Positions 11,501 through 25,500 of a DNA stretch of 64,000 nucleotides are shown piece by piece (within the stretch, counting starts at the first letter, position 1; each line of letters starts with the position of its first letter). This stretch comes from Pelargonium tetragonum (Eukaryota; Streptophyta; Magnoliopsida; Geraniales; Geraniaceae). The translations under genes were made by a program, and so were the position numbers. The notes under the pieces were generated by a model, which was not told the DNA's origin, did no database searches, and was given only the letters and a program-made list of their open reading frames with translations. Where the stretch lies: the NCBI GenBank assembly GCA_036897445.1, contig JAYMTL010000028.1:1-64000 (forward strand). Direction: 5' to 3'.

Positions 11501-14500
11501 TGTAAGAAGGAGCTTGCACTTAGAATTTTCTTTTTTTAATTTTAATAAGATTTCCAAGATTTTAGACTTTTCTTAAAAAAAGGACAGGTTCCTAAAGCTT
11601 TCAGTAAAGTTACTATAAAATTAAGTTTCGTTTAAAAAAATTTTTATATTTAAGAGTAAAATATCTCTTTAAACAATTAAATAACCCGAGAAAAAAATAG
11701 AAGGGATATTAGGGAACCCCAGGAACCTGTAGCTATATATTTTCTTAAACAAGTTAAATTTTCAAAAGGAGTTGATAGCACTGAATAAAGGAGTTTCTTA
11801 GAATAGAGCCTTTTGCTATACCACAATTACGCTTAAATTTAATTTGACTCTTGATCAGGAAAAAAAACTTAATACCTAGTTGCAGTAAAGCTTAATGAGG
11901 CCCTATACCTGATATATAATTGGAGTACTTTGCAAGTTTCTAACTAAAATTCCTTTTTATTTGGAGGATACGCCGGAGCTAAAATGCAATAATGGATAAC
12001 CTGTATTCAATCTCCTTTATAGCGTCAACTGAGGAATACCTTCTAGTATAAACCTATAGTAAATCTAAAAATTGTCTAGAGTTGCCTACCCAAAAAGAAC
12101 AGTAATATAAAAGGTAGGGATCCGTGGGTATGCCCTATCCGGATCCTCATAACGGATTTTAAAGATATTTGACATATATTCTATATACAAGACAGCTTCA
12201 AGTTCAAGGGGATACCTTAGATTTTAAAAAGTTAACTAAAGGCGGGAGATAAACTTGTGATTCCTGGGACCTTCTAAAAAGGGTAAGTACAGGCTCTTCT
12301 AAAAGCATAAGAGTAAATAACAAAAATTATGAGGTCTAATATAATAAATATAGGAAGTTTTCCGGTAAGGGCGATAAGTTGACTTTTTACAGGAGTCTAA
12401 GAATTTCCCATTAAGAAGTTTACGGGGCCCCTTATTAAGGCGCCTGATCTGGGCAGTGCTTTAATTATCGAAAGTATTAAAATAAAAGGAATAGGGGGGT
12501 AGCAAAAGACTAAACAGCTGTAACTGGAAATTTTTTTGTGTAAATAATTGACTCCCGATCTTATCAAAAGGGGTTATAATTTAAGTAAAAAATGTATACG
12601 TCGTCTTGTATTTCTTATACTTTCCTGTTCCTATACTATATCCGTCTAGGGCCTATATCTGGCGCTGCGTTGTTGTTTTTTTACTAGCATGTATGAATTG
12701 ACCTACCCATATAGGAACGAGCACTTATTTTCTATTCTTTAATCTCGAAAAGTTTCTCTTAAACAGCAGTGACAGGCATGAAAATATAAGGGGCATTCTG
12801 TAATTTCAGAACTATTTGATCCTAAAAAAAGAAGCTTATTATAAAAAAACTACTCCTCCAAGTCAATCCGTTTAATAAATCTGTAAAGCACATATAGATA
12901 TCCTAAAGGAAACCCTTTTTTATATCCTAGATTCTCAAAGCTCAGCTTACGCAACACAGGTTTAGTGTATACTCCTTCAAGAAATCCAGAAGTGTCAGAA
13001 AAATGTTAATTCTATTTTAATATTCCAAGGCCTCCTAAAAGCTAAATGAAATTCTGTCGTAGAGAGGCTCCCTAAATTCATTTTGAAGTTTTATCTCGCC
13101 CTTGTACTTGTGAATAAAAGGAAACAAGAAGCTAGAAAAGTATACTAAAAACAAAAGCAATTTGTAAAAATAAGAATCCTATCGAATCGAAGGCTCTTAA
13201 GTCAGGTTTTAGCTCACCAAAACGGCCTTAGAACCGGTTTCTTAATCGAATAGCAGTGTAAAGAAGGACTCTTTAAGAACTCGAGGAAAAGTATGCTGTT
13301 TTTTTTCTAGTTAACTTCTAAAAGGGTACCCATAAGCAAGGAATAGCCTAGTAGTAAGAAAGTGTAGTCTCATCAATAGTAAAAAGGGGGCTTCTACTAC
13401 TAAATTAATTACACGCCTAATCTTTTGGATAATATGACCAAAGCCTGGCCAAGTAAGAAATTCTGAATTCTTAAGAAGTTTTACTACATACTACATAAGT
13501 ATATAACCTAGTTGAAAGAGTAGTTTCGTCCTCCTGGGAATTTTTAACCTTGTAAAACCCTTGGGCGTAAAAAGGAAAATATAAGGAGTCCCTAAACCAA
13601 GGAGTAGTATTCGGGACATATTATGCTTTATTTCTTTGTTGTGAAAATAACGGGCATCCGTGCTTTTTATTGAACAGTAAACTTATGTTTTTCCCTTCAT
13701 TTTCCCTTAATAGGATTCGAGGAGTTTATCTTCCAGGGATTCTTTTTGTCTCGTTATGTACTATAGGATTTCCTGTTTAGTAGAGCTTGGGAAGCTTGTA
13801 AGCTATAGCTAGTAAAACAAATTTATTTAAGCAAGTCCTTCAAGTACTTATGGTCTAATATTCAGATATTCTTACTTTGACTTTATAGCCCTGTCTTTTG
13901 TTATGTTTTGTAAGCCAAGGCTTTTGATTTTCGTACCTATTTATTAGGAGTTTTTGGGAGTTTTCAAGGCGTTGGGAAAGATATTTAGGTTTGGATTCTT
14001 CAAAAAAAAAAGTTATAGATTCTTATGTTCACCCTATTAAGAAATTTTCGGAGTTTAGCACTCTGTTGGTAAATACAGGATATTTAGTCCAACAGTTTTT
14101 ATTATAATGTATTTGAGGGGCTCCGGAATTCTTTTTTTTTGGTAAAAAGTCTCTTTCGCAATAAAGTTATAATCTCCAGGCTTTTTACTTTGCTGAGGTA
14201 TACCCTACTAACTAAAAACTTTTAACTACGTTTATTCGCAAAAGCTAACCCTAACAGGATACTTGATCTAGCTGGAAGAATAGCTCACATTTCCAAACTC
14301 GGGATTACTACTCATATTAGATAAGCTCTTAAGCTATAAAAATTTTTTTGGTGTAAAAGACCCATACCAGTAAAAATTAGATTCAAAAGTAAATACTTAA
14401 ATTAGGATATTTTTATAGTATTAGACTCCATTTATGAAAGGCGAAACCTTCTTTATTAGTTCGCTCTTCTATAAACCCAGTTTCATTCCTTAAATTCAAA

Positions 14501-16547
14501 TTGTAGACTGCGGAAAGTTGAAGCAAAGTGTCCGCGGATTCTATAAAGAGAGAGGTCTCCGTGCATAGAGTATACTGACTCTAAACTTTGCGTATCGAAT
14601 GCGAGGGAGCTCCTATCTAAACAAGACCTGGTTCACAGCTATTTCCTAAGAAAGAAATTTGACAGAGCTTTATTACTAGCAGCTAAAATAGAAAAAGGGG
14701 ATCCTCATTATCCGAGTTAGCAACACGAGTGCCTATTCAGTCTTTGATATCGGTTACTCTAGCATGCTACTAAAGATAGTATACTTTTTCATTGTTATGT
14801 TTGGGTGGCCCAATTAAAGAAGAGGTTATTTTAAAAAGATATTCGGTGCAAAGCAAAGGGGGGTCTTACTCTTACGCGCACTAAACCCACAGGTATATCC
14901 TCCCAAAGTCAAGTTAAATGGAGACACTCGTTGATAAGAATTGGCATAGCTTGTATATCAATCTTTCAGTTTCGTGGCTTTGTGATTCTCCTTAAAAGGA
15001 ATTCACGGGTAAGTCCTTTTTGGATACGCCTAAAGTGTAGGAGAACTGCTAAATTAAACTCTAGGAGTCTACGGGCTCAAGATAATAAATCTTATTCAAG
15101 TTCAAGAAAAAAGCATACAAAAAAGTAAATCAAGTATACTCTATTGGCGTTAAACTTTTGCGCTTGCCTATTACAAGAGTTTATATACCTTAAGCGGACT
15201 GCTTATCTTAAATTTACTTTACCTTATAAAGGGATAGGGGCAACTTCTCTTACACTTTATATTTAATACCGGGTCCTTAAAAGAATTTCGTTGGGGTACC
15301 CTGTGTTCCTTATTCTAAAATCCAGTGTTGTTGTATATATTAACTCCGTTTATAGGTGTCCTAATACTAATAGTAGGAAAATCCTCTGAAAAGTCGAGAG
15401 AACGCCAATACTACAAAGCGGCAATTCCAGCAAATGTAGTTGGGAATAAGTGTATAGGTGGTTTGGGCTATCCGAGTATATCGGAGTAACGCAGAAATGA
15501 AATATGGGTATAAAGTATAATATAAGTGATGTAATATACACGATAGTTATTTTTTAATTATCTTGAAAGTAGGTCTAAACTTATGGTTTTTTTAGAAGAT
15601 TTCGATCTATCTGGAAAGGGTCGGCTAAAGGAAACCCCGTGCCCTAGAGACTTAAGCTTCACGGATAAAAAATAACGGGACTGACAGAATAAAAACAAAG
15701 CGCTTTACACAGGTTCTAGTTTTAGCTACTCTTAAAAGGAGGAGATACAGCTAAAAAAAAGGTGCTCCGGTAGGGCTATTAATTATAACGAGTTACTGTA
15801 TTAAGTATTCCTCAGGCTTTTCATTTCTTATTTTTACTCGACTCAATAAATATAGAGATTAAACTTCTAAAATTAAGGTTTACCCTTCTTTCTTCTACAA
15901 CAAGATTTTAATTTAGCGAATCCCTTTTTTCTTAGCTCTTTTTATGTATGGATACTGGTATAGAACTTTAAAGTTTTATCCTTACGCGACGCGATAAACC
16001 TAGTATTTAAAAAGAGGTCAAGGGACCCAAGGTTTTGTAAGCAGTTCGGAACAGAGACTCTCCGACGAAAAAAGTAAATGTAATAAAGGATGTCACTTTC
16101 GAAGGTACAACTTGAGATAAAGCAAGCAAAATCGAGAAACTCCACGCAGAAGTCCAACCGAACTATACTATAAAGAGGGCGTTAATCTCCTTTTGATAGG
16201 AAACTCAAAAAGATTTAAGGCCTATGCTGCTAATTTTAAGGGCTGCTGAACTTGAAAGAAATAAGGTTTCTTACTTGTTTTTAAGCAGCTTTGAATTGAA
16301 GGGAATCCACAGATTTAAACCCCTTTAATTTAGAATTTCTGAAACAAGGCAGGTATAGCCTGCGGGAATCTAGTAAAAAGCTTACTGGGGAATCCTTAAT
16401 AGGTACTTATTGGGGTTTTAGAGCTTTAAGTTATATAATTCCAAAAAGCCTGTAAATTTCTTCCGGTTTAAGGTCTCTTCGCTTTTATGAAAACCTCTTG
16501 AGAACTCTTTAGGTTTAATAAATAAGGGTTAAAAGATATAATTCTAG
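5514..16547. other. Non-coding region
   Basis: No gene is seen. Possible weak relatives of the 200-bp repeat lie at about 6100-6390 (plus) and 9040-9480 (minus, seen as a run of CTA and ACTA triplets). A 13-base match to a conserved large-subunit rRNA segment lies at 7702-7714 but is unsupported by its surroundings. Elsewhere there are short palindromes only. Confidence 0.6.
11621..11641 (+). repeat. 21-base direct repeat, copy 2
   Basis: Exact copy, in the same orientation, of 3801-3821, about 7.8 kb downstream. No other similarity between the two neighbourhoods was noticed. Confidence 0.65.
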
Positions 16548-16594
16548 CTCTAGACCGGGATTGTACAGATATAACTGTACAAGGGGTCTACGAG
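16548..16594. repeat. Composite hairpin: 17 base pairs in three stacked helices
   Basis: CTC (16548-16550) pairs with GAG (16592-16594). TAGACC (16551-16556) pairs with GGTCTA (16585-16590). TTGTACAG (16561-16568) pairs with CTGTACAA (16575-16582) around the loop ATATAA. The helices are separated by a one-base bulge (16591) and a small internal loop (GGGA opposite GG). This nested arrangement looks more like a folded RNA or a stabilised palindrome than a simple chance inverted repeat. No known RNA family is recognised in it. Confidence 0.7.
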
Positions 16595-19500
16595 AAGGAT
16601 AATGTGATTTAGTCAAGAACAAAACTCTTATTATACTTCGAAGCGAGTAGTGTTGCATTTAGCTACCTTGCTTGTGTCACTTTTCTGTTGTCTAGGTGTC
16701 CTAGTTTATCCAATACTTCAAGGAAAGCTATATGAATTTGGCCTCAAAACTAGGCAAGGGATTACAAAAAGTTTAATGCATTTGCTGCTACTATAAAGTA
16801 TTCTTAAGCTTGAGTCTCTGACCTACACAAAAAAAAGTTTGAAAACTAGGGAGTGCTAAAAAGGAACTCGGGTAACAAAGACTTAAAGTATACGGATCCC
16901 TAAATAGCAGGAGTCGTCTCTGAGTTTACATGATTTTCCAGCAGCAGTTATAAATTTCTTTTACAATAAATTTCCCTGTCTTTTCTATACGTTGGTACTG
17001 CCGTTAGAATATAGCACAGGCCTCCTAGCTTAGTAAACGGTATAAGCATGCTAAGGCAAAGTCTATTGAATAGGTATTGCCCGGGGTTCTTTAAATTAGT
17101 ATTAATCTTTGTAAATATCTTTCCCAAGGACTTCCTTTCTTTTGCTTTCTTTTATATCCATAGAAATGTCACGAGAATTCATAGGAAGAAATAAAGCAAG
17201 TAAAGTATATAACTTCTTCGGGAATAAGTCTGATAGATATTACACTTTATAAAATAACTATAAAAATCCTTATTTAGAAATCCCTTTGCTTTTCCGTAGC
17301 AGTCTCTACTAGAAGTTGATCCCTCCTGCCTGCATAGGGTAACCGTGGATACTTTTTCTAATTATGTCTCATTTCAGATTTCAGAAATTATAGAATCAAC
17401 AGGAAATCCGAGATCCCTGTATAAGTTTTTGGTACTACTCGTCTTTTAGAACGCAATATTCACTTAAGTAGAAGCTTATGTTCTGCCTAGTTATACGATT
17501 AAAGTAAAGACTCATCTATAAGGTCCCTTCTCGAAAGTCAAATAGTAGGAAATTGGAGGTTAAGTTAGGACGCTACGAGTATCCATCAAAGCATTAGGCT
17601 TCAACCAAGGAAGTCGTCGGTTCAAATCCTGTTGAATCTTTTAGCTCTTTAAAATTATCTTATTCTTTATAACTTAACTAAATTGCAGCTATTCTAAACT
17701 AAAAATAGGACTAGTCTCTAATAGCATTCTCAGGAACTCTATAAATTCGGTAATACCTTAAATTCGAGTACCCCTTAAAAAAGACGAGCCTTTTAAAACC
17801 CAGGTCTTTTGCATTTTAGTATAAGGGCACTCCTTTTATTTATACTGCTGCAGCTAAATATCTTACTGGAAGATTTTTTAGTTTACAGAATTAGTAGTGT
17901 AGTAGAGTCTCTATCCTTTACTATAACTTCTATTCTAAGTTCCACTTTAGAAAGCTTCTAACTATTTATTAATTATAGTCCCTTTTAAAGAGCTGGGCTT
18001 TCTGGCTTTTATCTACGGGGCCTAACAATATAAAAATAAGACCTATCTGCTTTTAGGTAAAAGCTATGCCCCAGAATTAACCCTTAAAGTTTACCCCTAA
18101 TTATAAATTATACAATCAGCGACAATTCTTATATAAATAAAGGTTATTAAAAAAGCCTAAGGAATGCTACTTTTTATATTACAGGAATTACCCAAGTGCA
18201 GAGTGGCCTAAGATAAGAAAGGTATCACAGTATTTCCAAGAGGTATACTAATGGACTTAAAATTTGTGTAAATTGAGCACAAGCATTTCCCGGGGTTTCC
18301 GCGAGTTAATATTAACAAATTATTCCACAGTTTCTTTTTTTCCTAATTCTAAAGGGTCTTTTATTTTAAAGTATCGGCCTCCTCGAAGTTTCTAGAATTA
18401 AGTAAGAGAGTTTTTTTTAACAAAGCTGTACCCGTAATCGGGTTATCCAATATCCCATCCCGTAGAAGAGCAAATCTTATAGCAAGTGAGGAGGAAGTCT
18501 TTTTACTATTATTGAAGAAATACAACTGATTATTATAAATTTCAAGAACAGCCAGTTTATACAAGGGCTTTTAGGTATCCAATCTAAAAATTCTTATTAG
18601 TCTTCTTTTTTTGTATACCTATATAGGCGTCGGGGTCACGATTACTTCGGGTATTGCTAAAACTATTCGTTTGCAACACCGCTTGTCAGGTCTGGTTATC
18701 CGAGGTTGGGCTTTTCTTAATTGCGGGAGTAAGATACTTAAGGAGCTCCCGGGTGCCAATAGGAGCGGTAGACAAGGAACATTCAGTACAAGTAGTTTTG
18801 ACGGATCAATATGAAAGAGATGCTTAATCTTAGAATCTTAATAGGAAGTAAGGTTAGGCGGGACTTTTAAGTCTATAAAATCTATATAAAGGAGATCCCG
18901 TTTTTGCATTCTCAATACAGAATTTAAGGGCGCTCCTTTCGGTTTAGATCCGACTAAGAAAAGGAGTTCAATATTTGTAGTTGTAGCAATTACAGGAAGA
19001 GGATGCTTTATAGTCTTTTATCGCAGTGAAGTTCCAAAGAAAGCCTTATACCCCCACCAGGATATCCGTTTTCTCCCTTTTGTGAGCTGAGGATGCAAAG
19101 AAGTCTAGTTTCATAACACAGAATGAATTAAGTTCTCTAAATACTGGAAAAGACAATATAGGACATAAGGCAGCGCTATCTGAGTGATTTGTTAGCGAAG
19201 CAATAGTTTTTTTAATGGCATACCTGTACCTCTTAACCTAAAAACCTATCTTTGTAAATTATAAAAGGAGGGGACTAAACAGCACCCGGGAAACTACTCT
19301 ACAGGATTTCTTCGAAAGGAGCCTACACTTTTATGCTTTACCAAGGATAGTACTCTTTGTTATAACCTACCCTACAGCCAAGTTTCTGGAGAATTTTTAA
19401 AAAGGCTGGAATTTCCCCTTGGCGGGGGGTTAAATTAAAGGATATTCTAGAACATTTTTATTACTAGGGAGCCCACACAAATCATATGTACTATTAGAAC

Positions 19501-20446
19501 TTTAGCAGAGCAGCAGGGGGGTATCACAATAGAAAGGGAAACAGTACTGGCAATCATAAGAGAAAGATAAAAACTTATAGAGGGTTAAGGATTTATCACT
19601 AAAGTTTGGGGTTACTCGTTGTATTTGCAAGTATAGTATAGAAAACGGCTTTTCAACAGCTGCTTATATCCATGTATATGCATTTAAAAGTGATTAAACT
19701 AAGACGTTCTAATAAAAAGTCAAATCTCCCCGGGTTTTTTTAGAACCGACTTGCTACTCGATTAACGATAAAGGTAAAAGACTTCCGGAGTTTCCGTTGA
19801 TGTAGTGTGACATTCCAGTTCTACAGGAACTCTTAAAAAGGAAGCAGACCTGGAATATAAGCGCGGCTTTAAGCAGTGCAAAACTGTTGTAAAAAACTAA
19901 CCTTGAGTACCAAAGATCTTACAAAGTTTTTTATTCTAGACAAAGGAATTTGAGAAGGTAGTATCGTACAAAGTTCATGGAGCCTCTTGGAAGTGAGTAT
20001 ACAACAAGTATTTAAAGTTAACACCAAATCATACAAATGAGTAACCCTGCCTTTTTTAGTACAACCAAAAACTAACACGAAAGATTTTCTAGATTTAACC
20101 CCGCATTATGAGCAATCCCTTCTGGCAGTTACTTATCAGATTTGAGAAAAAAGGATTTTGGTACTAGATGTATTCATTTTCCCTTTTTTATTAGGCCCTG
20201 TTTTACTAAACCAATAGAATGAAAGTAGGGGGATCCTTTTTTAATTTAATTAATATGTGATCAACAAGCTCTCTAATAGCCTTATCTAAATAACCACGAT
20301 AATGAGGTAAGATCTTCACAGAAATTGTACACCTTTAAAATAAAGAGAAAATTTTAGCAGTACTAAGTAAACAAAATCTTACTAGTATAGTCCTAAGAAA
20401 GAGAGCACATAAACACTTTAGCTTTAAGCTGTCTCCTAAATCTTAT

Positions 20447-20458
20447 GTTATGCATAAC
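20447..20458. repeat. 12-bp palindrome GTTATGCATAAC
   Basis: Perfect palindrome. Its core TTATGCATAA recurs at 57308-57317, where ATG also precedes it in part (TGTTATGCATAA is shared). Two copies of a ten-base palindrome are only mildly unusual. Confidence 0.45.
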
Positions 20459-22340
20459 GTGTAGAATAGTTGGGCTTTATTCAACAAGCAAGTACCTCTT
20501 TTACTCCGAGTGTACTAAGCAATTTATGTAAATATATTTTATTTCTAAAACTGCCCTTGAATAACTTCTATGTAGGAGCTTTTTTAATACTTCAAAGGAA
20601 ACTTTTCGCTACGGATAGATAAAAATTAGCAACGAATTTCCTTCTTATATGCGGGTTGAGTTATTAAGAAAACTCTTTTGCCAAGGATTTCCTCATTAGT
20701 AGGTCCGGTACTTGTTGACTAAAAAATTTCATTAAGAAGCATTTTTCCGATTGTTGTGATTCCTTTTACTAGACTTCTATCCTCGAGCGCCTTAAGTAGA
20801 CTTTGTGTATAGAAAGTTTTAGCTACTTTTTAAAGCTTATAAAAATTAGCCGGCGGGATATCTTTTTTTTTGCTTGAAAAGTTTTGGAATAAAAGAAGCA
20901 TAATTCTGTTGTTTCTTGAAACCAGATTACAAACACAGAACCTCGTGGGCTTTTAGGATAATAACGGATGTCCGTAAAGAATATATTAGAATAAATTTCA
21001 CGTATCCGGTTAATTAAGATAAAAGGAAGAGGAGACCTCATATCGGATTACCCCCAAGTTACATATGCAATTTTTTAGTATATAAATATTAAAACTTGTA
21101 TGCACGAGAGGGAGTCTTTTACGGCACTTACTAAGATTTTAATCCTCTAAACGAAATTTCCTTGAAATTACTTAACGAGTAGGACAAAAATTTTTGGAGT
21201 CATCCTCCCTGGGTCAAAAAAAGATACTCTTAATTTCTAGTACTAACCTATATTCTCCACTAAGTGATTTGGATACTTTTTTTACGTTGGCATTTGAACC
21301 TTTAAGCCTGCTGGAAAATGGAGCTCTGATTTAACCAACAAAGGAGTGTCGGATCTAGCTATATTAAGTATTCGTAAAGCTGGGGAATAAAATAAGAGGC
21401 GCCCGAACTAAGGATGCTTATATAAGTTATTCTCATAACACAATTACTAGATTTATATCACCTATCACTCTTCCATAAAAATTTTTAGTCCACGGGTAGA
21501 AAAGTACAACTAAAAAGGCTTTTAAAGCCAGGAGGGTAATTCTCAAAACTAGATTTATGATAGGATTTGTTGGATATACTTATATTAGGGTTAGGGAGCT
21601 CACAAGGACTCCTATTGCAGCTTCTATTTACACCCTTCGAGATTTGTGATGACAGCTAGACTTATTGATACATATAAAAACATAGGCGGATTGCGTAGTC
21701 TTTTAAATCAACCAGTAAATATACAATACTGTAGTTTCGAACCAATCTCTGATAAAAATTTAATCAAGGAAAGCTACTAAATCAGATTTGTTAAGTTTAG
21801 TTAACTAGTAAAATGTTTTGACTTTAGATTAGATATTGGTTTTATTTAATTATTAGAAGAATCTCCTACCGCCTTTTCTCATAATATGATAAGAGTGCTC
21901 AGCACCATCCAAGGTGTAGAATCAAATAAAATTGGGAGTTTAGTACAAGAAGCACACAGCTTTTTCAAGAGAGGGATGCCTAATAAAGTCAAATTCATGT
22001 AATATCCCTGAGAGTCTTTTTTGTATATAAATAACCAGGTTATACAAGCCAATAAATAGCCAAAAATCTCTTAAAACTTTTAGCTTTATAGTCCCTTTTT
22101 GTTTCTGTACAAGGTTAATAATTGGATTCCGAACAGAGTCTTGTAGGTATAATAATTCTTAGAATTACAGTTAGGCCTTAATGTAGATACCTAGCTAGGG
22201 ATTCCAAGGCGTCCCATCCACTGAAAAACAAAGTTAATACTTATAAAAAACAAGGATTAGTTTACACTCAGAATAGGTTTACTAGAAACCTGTAAATTAA
22301 TAACTTAGTAACCACTAACAGAACGCTTTTCAACTGCGAG

Positions 22341-22363
22341 ACACAGGCATCCTGTAAAGGATG
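22341..22363 (+). repeat. Hairpin repeat unit, copy 1
   Basis: This 23-base stretch contains most of a hairpin with arms GCATCCT (22347-22353) and AGGATGC (22358-22364) around GTAA. The whole stretch, including the non-palindromic flank ACACAG, is repeated in reverse complement at 41619-41641. A shared flank means the match is not only the self-complementarity of the hairpin, so the two are probably copies of one short element. Confidence 0.75.
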
Positions 22364-22487
22364 CAAGTCCTGAAGCTCTCTGCTGGGGTAACCGGAAACG
22401 TAGACAGAGTTAGTTAAAACAAAGATTGCTCTATAATAAAATCTTCCTTATATCAAAGAAACAAACTAGAGTTTTTTTAGAATTACT

Positions 22488-22502
22488 GCTTTGGCAAAGC
22501 GC
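22488..22502 (+). repeat. Short hairpin word GCTTTGGCAAAGCGC, copy 1
   Basis: The stem GCTTT/AAAGC closes a three-base loop GGC. The full 15-base word recurs at 39039-39053. It may be a minor member of the dispersed hairpin population. Confidence 0.5.
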
Positions 22503-25500
22503 CTCTTTATATACCAATCCCTGTAAGGAGGCTCGTTATAAAACGCTATACAGTTTTCCCTATTATGTATATGCCTCAATCCAAAGAAAGTAACCCTGCA
22601 CTTAGCCGAGAGAATTAGGAGCCTTTACTACAGTAACATAATAGATATAAATAAAATGGGTTTTTGTTTTTTCCTTTCTTAGTATACTGACCTTAGTGAC
22701 TTACATTAATTAAAGGGAGGGTCCCTTATGCTATGCCGACTTATTGTAGAATGTGCTTGTCATGTTACTTAATATCCCTATAATATCAAGTATAGCTATG
22801 AAAACCCTTTGTACACCTCTTAAGTCTCGCCTTTGCGAATTCGTCTGTAGCTGTAGGTTTAAATAGCCTTAGTTAGCGGGCTTCTTTATGAACAAATAAA
22901 AAGTCTTTTTTTAGAAATAAGTATTCGCTTAGTAGAAGGCTTAAATGCCTAGTTATGAATTTGTTTAATTAATAAAGGAGTCCTTATTATTCCTCGTAAG
23001 GCAGAGTACACATCTTATACTTAAGAAATAGACACTTCTCAAAAGAGACCCACGGAATTCTTGGATTCAAATCCCCTAGGATCTAATGCCGATATTTTAC
23101 TAGCCAAGCCTACTTAAAACGGGGGTTATAAAGAGTAAAAATAGCGGGCCTGTCCCTTTTTTAGTATCCATCGGGTTCCCCGCGAAAGTGTATTCACTCT
23201 AATTTTTAGGGGAATCCCTATAACAAAGGAATCTTAAGAATCTAAGAATCAGGAGGTGACTACCTAAACATTTCAAGTTTACAAGTCAATGTGGTACAAA
23301 TGTTCATAGAACTCCGGAGTATCCTTATTTATAGAGAATTGACTTTCCCCACTGGTTAATTATATTATGAAATTAGAAAAAAAAGGACTTAAGTAGTACA
23401 GGAACTTCTTAGCCTTATATGGCATAGAAATAAAGCGCCGGGTGTAGAACAATAGGATTTAGTTTAATGCAAAATGTAGATTAGGGATGTAGGGGACTCG
23501 AGAACGAACGTGTAGAGCTCTCTAATGAGGGGAATCCCGTTTTATAAAAAGCAGTTTCCTGTTTACTTAGTTCTTTTTGTTACTGGGTGTAGGGCTTTTT
23601 GCTTAAGAAGTAAAAGCAGGGGTTTAGTTTCTCTCCAAGATGTTTAGAGCAATACTTGTATTCTTTTTCTTTAATTTGTGGGAGTGCTAGATTAACATTA
23701 GGATATCTTTTTTGGGTTGCCCGATTCAAACCCTTAAGAGGAGGTAAGATTTTGACTCTTTTTTATTACGCAGAAGCTTCTTAATTAAACTTTATTAAAA
23801 CCCACTACAAGCCCTTTATTCTTATTTAAAAGAGTTTCTAGTCGCACCCCTCTTTAGACTAAAAAAGTTTCTAATTAAATAAACCCTATTACAAGACTCT
23901 CTTCCGGATACAAAAGATACAAGATGTCTCTCATAAAATACAGGTAAATCCTTGAGGCTTCTGGCCGGGTCTAATGAACTGTATAAACTACAGTATTCTT
24001 TAATTCAGGAGTCCCTCCCCAGAACGGATCACTTAAAAAATAGAAATACGAAAATAAGCTTTCATCTAATTACAACTAATATTTAAACCTCCAACTTTGG
24101 AATATATTGACTTTAATTATCAGAATACTTAGGTTATACTACCCCTACTGCAATTACTGGCCTCTTTTTTACAGACTTTTTAGGGCTATAGCTTCTAAAA
24201 ACTTTTAAGAACTGTGTATAATTTTAAGGGACTTCATTAGCTATCTTGAGGGGTCCTGCTTTTGCTGCTATTATAGGAACACTTTGGACCAGAATTGACT
24301 TAATATTGTCTTTCTTGTAAACTCAATCTCTGGGATACTGCTTTATAGCTGTTAAGGCTAGATTTATATAATCAGGGTAGTTTACATATAGCTAGTCAGA
24401 AGTGCTGCCTTAACTTACAAGATACGCTTTAGATCAAAAACAAGAACTTCGAAATCGGGCGTTAGGTTAACTTTATCAGGGCAAAACGACTTCTCGAGAG
24501 GGTCTTTTATCTGGATACTTAAGTGCTAACGGAATACAATAAAATGGGCCCGATCACACGTAGGAATCTGAATTATGCTTCATATGAGTGAGTTTTAACT
24601 ACTTAACAGGAGCCGCCTCGTAGAGGCATTGGGACTAACTTAGCTTTTATTTTAGATATTCTTTCTTTTTTAGAGCTATTCTAGATTTTTCATTTCATTA
24701 GCAATATGGAGTCCTTGATAGAAAGTCACATCCTTAGGAGCTTCGCCTGGGTTTGACTTAAAAGACATGAAGTAATTCTGCGTTATAGAAAAGTGCTTTT
24801 ATCCTAAATTTTGAGGCCTTAAAATAAAAGAAATCTCTTGTAGGTTAAGGATTTTAAAAGGTAATTAAAGCATACCGACTTTTATACTTTTTCGGAGGGC
24901 CCGGATAAGGATTCCCTTAGTTACTCATGTATATTGGGCACGAAGTCTTGTGCTCGTGAGGTATAAAACCAAACTTTTAGTTATACTACACAAAAGTCCT
25001 CCATACTATCCGGAATTGGAAAACTAGAAACAAAGGAATACAAGAGCAGCTCTTACCTACATTAACTTTTTAATCCCTAAGTCTAAAAACCCCTCCGCTT
25101 AAACCCTGGAAACCTTGTCGTATCCACTTAAGGCCTACTTTAAGTTAAGACTCGAAAGCTTGAAATATATGAGGACTATACTTCTAAGGGCCTTTTTCCT
25201 CTTATTTTGTATTCCTAAAGGGCTCTCACTCTTTTAACTACCCATTATTTTATTGAAATTTCAGAATAAAAAAGAGTTGTACAAAGAATTTTCTTTTATT
25301 TCCAGCATAGATGGAGAGTTTCAATTCCTTATGGTAAAGTTATATATAGGGGACAGTCTGGCACTAAGGGCAACTCCTATAAGTCCTCTATAAAAGAAGT
25401 AACCTTTCGGAGTGTAAGACGTGTTGAACCCACAGCGGACGAGAACTCTTTACTAAACAATGAAAAGAAGTTAGACTAAGATATTTACGAGAAACTAAAC

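Noticed and set aside
17580-17642. Plus-strand GGTTCAAATCC with a possible anticodon loop CTTCAAC (UCA)
   Set aside because: The anticodon stem has a mismatch, the T stem has a mismatch, and the acceptor strands do not pair. T-loop strings overall occur only slightly more often than chance would give.
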